Assembly (NCBI GenBank): GCA_030680655.1 | Contig: JAUXUZ010000176.1 | Coordinates: forward strand, 1 to 5,404 | Source: Phycisphaerales bacterium | Lineage (GTDB): Bacteria; Planctomycetota; Phycisphaerae; Phycisphaerales; UBA1924 | DNA length: 5,404 nucleotides | Reading direction: 5' to 3' | Shown here: piece after piece, positions 1 through 4,226 of the stretch | Layout: each line of letters starts with the position of its first letter | How positions within the stretch are numbered: the first letter of the stretch is position 1 | Notes under the pieces: model-generated | Database searches by the model: none | What the model saw: the letters and a program-made list of their open reading frames with translations, nothing else | What the model was told of the DNA's origin: nothing | Translations under genes and position numbers: made by a program

Positions 1-137
1 AGCGGGGGGTGGTCGCGATGCCAAACTCCACGCGCTGCAGGGGCCACTGGAGCGTCCTGACGCCGGTGCGGCCCGGCGAGTGGCCTGTGCGTGCCAGCGG
101 CAGACTGGCGAACGGCGGGACTTACTATTTGGGATGA
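1..137 (+). CDS. C-terminal end of an unrecognised protein (partial)
   Basis: The frame beginning at base 3 is open from the window edge to a TGA at 135-137 and gives 44 residues ending in NGGTYYLG. It is favoured over the neighbouring open frame (base 2, which runs into the next gene) because its third codon positions are clearly richer in G/C, as in the other genes here. Its stop also overlaps the next gene's ATG in an ATGA arrangement, which is typical of translationally coupled genes in one operon. The visible tail has two tryptophans (WSV and EWPV) and ends in a Gly/Tyr-rich stretch. I recognise no domain in it. The alternative is that this stretch is non-coding leader for the AsmA-like gene. 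The reading is moderately likely. Confidence 0.45.
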   Translation, partial: RGVVAMPNSTRCRGHWSVLTPVRPGEWPVRASGRLANGGTYYLG

Positions 138-1036
138 TCAAGAAGCTCCTGCTGGCCGTTGCCGCCGTCGCCGTGCTGATCGTGGTGGCGCTGGTGGTTG
201 CGTTCCTGTCGATCGATGCGATCGCCAAGCGCGCGATCGAGAAGGGGGGCAGCTACGCGCTGGGGACGGACACCTCGGTCTCGAGTGTCAGCGTCGGGGT
301 GTTCAAGGGGGAGTTTTCGATGAGCGGGCTGAAGGTCGCCAACCCGAAGGCGGGCGCGTTCGCCTCGCCCCACTTCCTGACGCTTGGGACCGGCGAGACC
401 GCGGTGAGCCTGTCCACGCTGCGCCAGCCGACGGTTGAGATCAGCACGCTGACGCTCGATGGGCTTGACGCGAACATCGAACGGAAGGGGGGCGCGACCA
501 ACTACGGGGCGATTCTGGACAACCTGGCGAGGGCGACTGGCGGCGGAGGAAGCACGCCCCCACCGGCGGAGCCGAGCGAGAAGAAGTTCGTCATCAGGCA
601 GCTGACGCTCTCGAACATCAAGGTGCACATCACCATGACGGGCCCGGCGCTGCCGGGGGCGTTCGGCGAGACCGTGGGCAAGTTCACGAACGTGACGATC
701 CCGATCGACCGGATCGAGCTCAAGGATGTGGGGCGCACCGGTGAGGGCGTCGGCGGCAGCGGGGTGACGATGTCGCAGTTGACTGGCATCGTGGTCAAGG
801 CGGTGCTCGCGGCGGCGGCGGAGAGAGGGGGTGGACAGATCCCGGGTGATCTGCTGGGGGACCTGCGGGGCAAGCTGACATCGATCGCGAGCCTCGACAC
901 GCTGATGAAGGGTGGCGCGGAGGTCTTTGCCGGCAAGGTTGGCGACGAGGTGAAGAAGGGCGTGGAAGAGGCGGCGAAGGGGATCGGTGACGCGCTCAAG
1001 GGCGTGTTCCCGGGCGGCGACGACAAGAAGAAGTGA
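134..1036 (+). CDS. AsmA-like membrane-anchored envelope protein
   Basis: This is a 300-residue protein. Residues 1-4 (MIKK) are followed by one hydrophobic segment, about 5-26, which should act as an uncleaved membrane anchor with the rest outside the cytoplasm. Residues 45-135 follow the AsmA-like pattern: a VSSVSVGVFKGEFSMSGLKV strand unit, a NPKAG turn, then TVEISTLTLDGLDANIER and TNYGAILDNL. A Gly/Pro linker (136-147) leads to a second strand set (150-200) containing FVIRQLTLSNIKVHI. The C-terminus (about 215-292) is Ala/Gly/Lys-rich, probably amphipathic helix, with a DDKKK tail. AsmA-family proteins act in outer-membrane biogenesis or lipid transport and many are far longer, so this is a compact version. 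The ATG at 134 is preferred to an in-frame GTG at 80 because it starts directly before the anchor and overlaps the upstream stop (ATGA). The Shine-Dalgarno signal is weak (GGCGGGA, about 13 bases upstream), which fits coupling. The exact function is unknown. Confidence 0.75.
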   Translation: MIKKLLLAVAAVAVLIVVALVVAFLSIDAIAKRAIEKGGSYALGTDTSVSSVSVGVFKGEFSMSGLKVANPKAGAFASPHFLTLGTGETAVSLSTLRQPTVEISTLTLDGLDANIERKGGATNYGAILDNLARATGGGGSTPPPAEPSEKKFVIRQLTLSNIKVHITMTGPALPGAFGETVGKFTNVTIPIDRIELKDVGRTGEGVGGSGVTMSQLTGIVVKAVLAAAAERGGGQIPGDLLGDLRGKLTSIASLDTLMKGGAEVFAGKVGDEVKKGVEEAAKGIGDALKGVFPGGDDKKK

Positions 1037-1161
1037 GCGTTCACGCGTGTTGACGCGAGGCGGTCGCGCTCGCCGCGCACCATTTAGAGCGGTTGTCGTC
1101 GCGTGTACGCGGCGCTGCGTGTGTTCCCCAAACCCCCAATCTGCGTGCGGCGTTGGCGCGG

Positions 1162-1199
1162 CACCGCGGACAATGTGTGCAGACTGTGTGCCCGCGGTG
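1162..1199. repeat. 8-bp inverted repeat enclosing a 7-bp direct repeat
   Basis: The arms CACCGCGG (1162-1169) and CCGCGGTG (1192-1199) are exact reverse complements, separated by 22 bases. The spacer contains TGTGTGC twice, at 1174-1180 and 1185-1191. No T-run follows on either strand, so it is not an intrinsic terminator. It could be an RNA stem-loop or a protein binding site. Confidence 0.5.
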
Positions 1200-1261
1200 A
1201 TCAATCGCTTGAAGAGATGCGGGGTTATCACCCGAACCGTTCTGTTTTGCCACTGTGCCTG

Positions 1262-1289
1262 TTGATGCACGCTGGCTTCACGGTAAACT
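1262..1289 (+). promoter_or_regulatory. Candidate sigma70-type promoter
   Basis: TTGATG (1262-1267) and TAAACT (1284-1289) resemble -35 and -10 boxes, with 4 of 6 consensus matches each and a 16-bp spacer. It lies in a locally less GC-rich patch. Transcription from about 1296 would give a leader of roughly 270 bases before the GTG at 1565. This is a weak prediction, because such matches arise by chance and promoter consensus in this lineage is uncertain. Confidence 0.25.
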
Positions 1290-1327
1290 CACACAGCGCC
1301 TCGAAGATAGGGGCAGACGCGTTGCGA

Positions 1328-1340
1328 ACGGATGATCCGT
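1328..1340. repeat. Short palindrome, possible operator
   Basis: ACGGAT and ATCCGT flank a single central G, giving a perfect 6-bp inverted repeat about 39 bases downstream of the candidate -10 box. The geometry resembles a dimeric regulator site, but one isolated copy of this length can occur by chance. Confidence 0.2.
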
Positions 1341-1447
1341 CCGCGGCGTGCAGATGGAGATCGAGATCGCGCTGAGCTGTCTTTTCGTTCCGATTTGTAC
1401 CGTGGCCGCATCGAGCGCCCGCGGCTGAACGAAGAAACAGCTTCGCC

Positions 1448-1462
1448 CGGGCCGGAGGCCCG
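1448..1462 (+). repeat. GC-rich hairpin in the leader region
   Basis: CGGGCC (1448-1453) and GGCCCG (1457-1462) pair perfectly around a GGA loop. It lies about 100 bases upstream of the small gene at 1565 and about 30 bases before a second strong hairpin, so the transcript here should be folded. Confidence 0.4.
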
Positions 1463-1492
1463 CCACGCATATCTGACTGGATGTAGCCGCAA

Positions 1493-1525
1493 GGCCCTGC
1501 ACGCAGGGCCGGCCGGTTGTCTTTT
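1493..1525 (+). terminator. Terminator-like hairpin with a distant T-run
   Basis: GGCCCTGC (1493-1500) and GCAGGGCC (1503-1510) are perfect reverse complements. In RNA the inner pairs would open to leave a 6-7 bp stem. A run of five T residues sits at 1522-1526, but about 10 bases separate it from the stem, unlike a classical intrinsic terminator where the T-run follows directly. It might end a short transcript from this region, act as an attenuator ahead of the gene at 1565, or simply be leader structure. Confidence 0.3.
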
Positions 1526-1551
1526 TCCGTGCACACTTCATTCCTCCCCAC

Positions 1552-1557
1552 AAGGAG
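1552..1557 (+). promoter_or_regulatory. Strong Shine-Dalgarno that fixes the start at 1565
   Basis: AAGGAG lies 7 bases before the GTG at 1565, an ideal spacing. It decides for GTG 1565 over the in-frame ATG at 1517, which has no such site. Confidence 0.7.
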
Positions 1558-1564
1558 CCGCACC

Positions 1565-1915
1565 GTGTCACCAATCGCTCACAACCATGCCCCGCAGCCT
1601 CGCTCTTCGGACGCGTACAAGTTCATTGCGCCGCCCCCCACACCCCAACGGCCAGACGCCGCGGCCCGGGAGCGGTTCGCGAAGCGACGCAACGCGGTGC
1701 AGATCGCCGATGCGATGGCGCGGATCGTCGGGCGGGCGCCGGCCGAAGCCGGCACCGCGCGGCTGGCGTTGATTCTCGCCGCTGAATCGGGCGTGGCGCC
1801 GCGGTCAGTCGCCACAGAAGAGGCGCCGCCGAGCGAGCCAAAGAGCGAACGCCAACGGCAGGTGGTCGTGAGCATGCTGGCGAGCGGCGCGCATGATCCG
1901 CGACCTGCTCGCTAA
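1565..1915 (+). CDS. Small hypothetical protein, 116 residues
   Basis: I do not recognise this protein. It starts at GTG and reads MSPIAHNHAPQ at the N-terminus. Residues 1-32 are Pro/His/Ala-rich and probably disordered (FIAPPPTPQRP). Residues 32-57 form a likely charged amphipathic helix rich in Arg and Ala (RERFAKRRNAVQIADAMARIVG). A second short helix is likely at 64-74 (ARLALILAAES). The tail is Glu/Pro/Arg-rich and hydrophilic. There is no signal peptide, membrane segment, cysteine or tryptophan, so it is likely cytoplasmic and basic. Support for a real gene is the AAGGAG site at ideal distance and the GC-biased third positions. It stands alone after a long non-coding region and is followed by palindromic repeats and a convergent gene. 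An RNA- or DNA-binding role would fit the basic helix but is only a guess. Confidence 0.6.
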   Translation: MSPIAHNHAPQPRSSDAYKFIAPPPTPQRPDAAARERFAKRRNAVQIADAMARIVGRAPAEAGTARLALILAAESGVAPRSVATEEAPPSEPKSERQRQVVVSMLASGAHDPRPAR

Positions 1916-1954
1916 GGTCGGGTTCGCACGGTGGCGAAGTTTGCCTGGCTGTGG

Positions 1955-2056
1955 ACACAGACTCCTCAGGGCAGGAGTCTGTAGCACACCAAGGGTTGAG
2001 CAGGTTGACGCGACGGGCGCTTTGCACAGACTCCTCAGAGCAGGAGTCTGTGGCAC
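1955..2056. repeat. Pair of near-identical palindromic elements
   Basis: Two copies of one element lie in tandem, about 69 bp apart. Copy 1 has arms ACAGACTCCT (1957-1966) and AGGAGTCTGT (1973-1982) around a CAGGGC loop. Copy 2 has arms CACAGACTCCT (2025-2035) and AGGAGTCTGTG (2042-2052) around CAGAGC. Both stems are perfect, and the loops differ by one base. The likeness continues to the right of each copy (GTAGCAC and GTGGCAC) but not to the left, so both have the same orientation. They occupy the gap between convergent genes, a usual home for REP-like repeats. No T-run follows on either strand, so they are not classical terminators, though such stems can protect mRNA 3' ends. Confidence 0.85.
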
Positions 2057-2100
2057 CCGGCACTGGGCACGCTCTTTGGCCTGCGCAGAGCCTCCAAGCC

Positions 2101-3081
2101 TCACGCCTCGACGAGATCGAACCATCCCTTGTCGTTGCGCTTCACGCTGAAGAACGGGTGCCCGGCCTCGTGGTCGAGGGCGAGCACCCAGGCGCGGTCG
2201 GCGGCTTCGTTCAGGAGCCAGGTGCGGGTCATCGTGCTCATGTACGGGTCCACGTCGTAGGCGAGGTTGTAGGCCGCGCCGACGTGGTGGCGGCTCGGGA
2301 GTACATCGGGCGTAAAGACGATGCTGCGTCCCTTCTCGTCAACGAAGCGCACCGCCTGCTGTCCCCATGTGTGACCGGGCGTGCGGAAAACGAAGATGCC
2401 CGGCAACACCTCGCGCTCGCGGCACTCCTGCGCCATCGGCGCATCGTCTCGCAGCGGCACCACGCCCGGGCCGAAGGGGGGCGGCGCATCGACCAGTCGC
2501 AGCCGGTCGCGGAGCGGCTCGAGGTTGTCGGGGAAGTAGGTCTTGGTCATCACGCTGGTGTTGTTGAGCGCATCGGCCCACTCGCGCTGCTGCACGATGA
2601 CCTCGGCGTTTGGGAACGACCGCACCACGCCGTGGTCGCCGCGCGGGGCGCCCATCGACTGCGCGGGCCCGACCCAGTCGGGCTTTTCGCCGGCGCGGGC
2701 GAGGCGCGTGAGCCCGCCGGCGTGGTCAAAGTGCAGGTGCGTCGGCACCGCGGCGCCGATATCGGCGGGGTTGCAGCCGACCTCCTGCAGGGCGGTCAGC
2801 ACGGTGCGCCCGTCGAGCCCGAAGATCGCGCGGCTCTTGTCGTCGAGTTTGTCGCCCGAGCCGCTCTCGATCAGCACGAGCTTTGGGCCCTTGGCGTCGT
2901 CGAGGCGTTCCAGCAGCAGGCAGTTGTGCCCGAGCGTCATGCGGTTCTTCTCGTCGACCGGGACGCTCTTGGACCAGACCACCTTGGGGATCAACCCGAG
3001 CATGCAGCCGGCGTCGAGCAGGAGTTGGCCGGCGCGGAGGAGGGTGACGCGGTAGCGGACCGGGGGGTGGCCTTCGATCAT
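2101..3081 (-). CDS. Metallo-beta-lactamase-fold hydrolase (YtnP-like)
   Basis: This is a 326-residue cytoplasmic enzyme with no signal peptide. The metal-binding signature THLHFDHAGG is at 114-123 (H115, H117, D119, H120). Further ligands are probably H237 in TPGHTWG and D259 in FTPDVLPS. The last histidine is H304 or H308 in ALDHEAGHP. The N-terminal GLIPKVVWSKSVPVDEKNRMTLGHNCLLLE (29-58), FPNAEVIVQQREWADA (156-171) and the LPSRHHVG...YDVDP region match the YtnP-like group of MBL-fold hydrolases, which includes lactonases acting on acyl-homoserine lactones. The substrate here cannot be read from sequence. The closing motif differs from the HDP that I recall as usual in that group. The ATG at 3081 is the only usual start codon between the scpA stop and the conserved region. 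It has no clear Shine-Dalgarno site. The gene follows scpA on the same strand after 135 bases containing a strong hairpin. Confidence 0.85.
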   Translation of the reverse strand: MIEGHPPVRYRVTLLRAGQLLLDAGCMLGLIPKVVWSKSVPVDEKNRMTLGHNCLLLERLDDAKGPKLVLIESGSGDKLDDKSRAIFGLDGRTVLTALQEVGCNPADIGAAVPTHLHFDHAGGLTRLARAGEKPDWVGPAQSMGAPRGDHGVVRSFPNAEVIVQQREWADALNNTSVMTKTYFPDNLEPLRDRLRLVDAPPPFGPGVVPLRDDAPMAQECREREVLPGIFVFRTPGHTWGQQAVRFVDEKGRSIVFTPDVLPSRHHVGAAYNLAYDVDPYMSTMTRTWLLNEAADRAWVLALDHEAGHPFFSVKRNDKGWFDLVEA

Positions 3082-3144
3082 GCACGAGCGTATGGGTGGA
3101 GGCGCCGCGGGCGGGCGTCGTGCGGACGCATCTCGCCAGCGCCG

Positions 3145-3210
3145 AAAAAATGCACCCTCATCCGGCCTCGCAGGGCCTCGGCCACCTTCTCCCAGCGGAG
3201 CTGGGAGAAG
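3145..3210 (-). repeat. REP-like palindromic element downstream of scpA
   Basis: CTTCTCCCAGC (3186-3196) and GCTGGGAGAAG (3200-3210) form a perfect 11-bp stem with a GGA loop, starting six bases after the scpA stop. To its left are CACCCTCATCCGGCC and a short direct repeat GGCCTCG. The order CCCTCATCCGGCC...GGCCACCTTCTCCC...GGGAGAAG resembles a dispersed intergenic repeat type that I recall from many bacterial genomes. Read on the minus strand, six T residues occur at 3150-3145, about 35 bases beyond the stem. The element could therefore help end or process the scpA transcript, but it is not a tidy intrinsic terminator. Confidence 0.65.
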
Positions 3211-3216
3211 TGCTTG

Positions 3217-4131
3217 TTACGCCGCGGGCTTGATGGCGAGGTAGATCCCTTCGACGCCAGGGTTGGAAGCGTCCTGCCACGCGACGAGCCGCTGCTGCTT
3301 CATCAATTCCAGCATCGCGAGAAAGAGGCCGACGGCTTCGGGACGGGTGCGCCCGATGAACATGCGGCGGAGCGAGAGGCCGCGGAGCGTCGGGCCGGGT
3401 GAGCCGTCCTGCATGGGGGCGACGACGTCCTCGCCGTCGCGCCCGAGCCGGTCCATGATGTCCTCGGCGTGGATCTCGATGGGTGTCTCGTCATCCTTGA
3501 CGGTGTGTTCACCGACGCGCGAGAGGTCAACGGTCTCGATGATCTTCGCGAAGGCCTCGACGAGGTCGATCAGGTCCAAGTCGTCGATCTCGACGGCGGC
3601 GTCTTCATCTGCTTCTACCACCGGCGCATCAGGAACGCCCGCGGCCGCGCCGGGGAGGCGAGCTTCCCAGAGCACCATGCGGTCTTCGAGGGCGCTGGCG
3701 GCGTCGCGAAACTTCTTGTATGCCAGGAGCTGACGTACAAGATCGGCTCGCGGGTCTTCGGCGGCGACGGCGGCGAGGGGCGCATCGGGGGCGGCCTCGT
3801 CAACCTCGGGCTTGGGGGCGAGCATGCGCGACTTCACTTCCATCAGCGTCGCGGCCATCACCAGGAACTCGCCCGCTTCTTCGATGTCGATGCGCACGAG
3901 TTGCTTCAGGTAGGCCATGTACTGGTCGGTGATGGTGCCGACGGGGATGTCGTGGATATCGACCTCTGCGCGGCGGATGAGGAAGAGCAGCAGGTCGAGG
4001 GGGCCCTGGAAGGCGTCGAGCGAGACGGTGTAGTCGGCGCCGCCACCGCCGGTCCCGGCGCCGGCCTCGGTCGCGCCGTGCCCGCCGACGGCCACCGCTT
4101 GCGCGTGCTGGGGTGGGGTGGTCGTGGTCAT
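3217..4131 (-). CDS. scpA: Segregation and condensation protein A (kleisin)
   Basis: This 304-residue protein is the kleisin subunit that links SMC heads and binds ScpB in the bacterial condensin complex on the nucleoid. The N-terminal family signature is clear at 40-104: AFQGPLDLLLFLIRRAEVDIHDIPVGTITDQYMAYL, then EEAGEFLVMAATLMEVKSRMLAP. A variable middle follows, with an acidic run at 172-190 (EADEDAAVEIDDLDLIDL). The C-terminal winged helix that contacts SMC is at about 258-301 (RTRPEAVGLFLAMLELMKQQRLVAW...GIYLAI). It is somewhat longer than the roughly 250 residues usual for ScpA, from a Gly/Ala/Thr-rich extension at 1-33 and the acidic middle. The ATG at 4131 is chosen because GGAGG lies 7 bases upstream, whereas sequence beyond it is Arg-rich and unlike the family. 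No scpB is visible next to it. The downstream neighbour is the MBL-fold gene. Confidence 0.95.
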   Translation of the reverse strand: MTTTTPPQHAQAVAVGGHGATEAGAGTGGGGADYTVSLDAFQGPLDLLLFLIRRAEVDIHDIPVGTITDQYMAYLKQLVRIDIEEAGEFLVMAATLMEVKSRMLAPKPEVDEAAPDAPLAAVAAEDPRADLVRQLLAYKKFRDAASALEDRMVLWEARLPGAAAGVPDAPVVEADEDAAVEIDDLDLIDLVEAFAKIIETVDLSRVGEHTVKDDETPIEIHAEDIMDRLGRDGEDVVAPMQDGSPGPTLRGLSLRRMFIGRTRPEAVGLFLAMLELMKQQRLVAWQDASNPGVEGIYLAIKPAA

Positions 4132-4226
4132 CGGGCGGCCTCCGTGCCGGGCAAAGGGGGTCAGTTTGCGGGCTCTCGGGCGGCTTTCCAAGCCACACCG
4201 GCCCGCGGCAAGTGTATTGTTTCCCG
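4132..4226. promoter_or_regulatory. Divergent intergenic region of scpA and kdsD
   Basis: These 95 bases must hold the promoters of both divergent genes unless transcription enters from elsewhere. Toward kdsD, TATTGT at 4215-4220 resembles a -10 box but lies only 6 bases before the ATG and has no good -35 partner, so a transcript from it would be nearly leaderless. Toward scpA, TTGGAA and CAAACT on the minus strand have a 17-base spacing but poor -10 quality. I see no clear operator. Confidence 0.35.
4139..4143 (-). promoter_or_regulatory. Shine-Dalgarno site of scpA
   Basis: On the minus strand GGAGG sits 7 bases before the ATG at 4131. It rules out a longer open reading frame that extends back to 4428 over the kdsD gene. 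Confidence 0.75.

Larger units (their letters stand above)
1037..1564. other. Long intergenic region with inverted repeats
   Basis: No convincing gene lies in these 528 bases. The open frames that cross it lack good ribosome binding sites and recognisable protein content, and parts are less GC-rich than the flanking genes. It holds several inverted repeats: CGCGT/ACGCG at 1044-1057 just after the AsmA-like stop, CACCGCGG/CCGCGGTG at 1162-1199, ACGGAT/ATCCGT at 1328-1340, CGGGCC/GGCCCG at 1448-1462, and an 8-bp stem at 1493-1510 followed by a T-run. A candidate promoter is at 1262-1289. It may hold the leader of the gene at 1565 or a small RNA. Neither can be shown from sequence alone. Confidence 0.6.

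Noticed and set aside
125..1270. Long open frame on the minus strand (381 codons)
   Set aside because: It lies antisense to the AsmA-like gene, is Arg/His-rich without recognisable domains, and is explained by GC-rich coding on the opposite strand.
1103..1375. Plus-strand open frame in the intergenic region
   Set aside because: It has no ribosome binding site, mixed composition, no recognisable content and runs through inverted repeats. Several overlapping frames are equally open here.
1037..1564. tRNA, known riboswitch or insertion sequence in the long gap
   Set aside because: I saw no cloverleaf with a TTCGA-type T-loop, no recognisable riboswitch core, and no transposase fragments or paired terminal repeats with target duplications.
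1955..2056. CRISPR array
   Set aside because: There are only two copies, each internally a full palindrome, with a single spacer-length gap and no further units or cas genes. A REP-like pair fits better.
1623..2063. Minus-strand frame with a repeated TDSC-EESV peptide
   Set aside because: The repeated peptide is simply the translation of the twin palindromic repeats; the rest is antisense to the small gene at 1565-1915. It is a likely source of false gene calls.
3082..3216. Possible ScpA-MBL fusion by stop readthrough
   Set aside because: The MBL-fold reading frame is open back to the scpA TAA and in phase with scpA, but the stretch between encodes the palindromic repeat and low-complexity residues. 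ScpA already ends at its normal C-terminal winged helix.
1951..3402. Long open frame on the plus strand (483 codons)
   Set aside because: It runs antisense through the MBL-fold gene and into scpA and starts inside a palindromic repeat. The minus-strand genes have clear family motifs, so this is a shadow.
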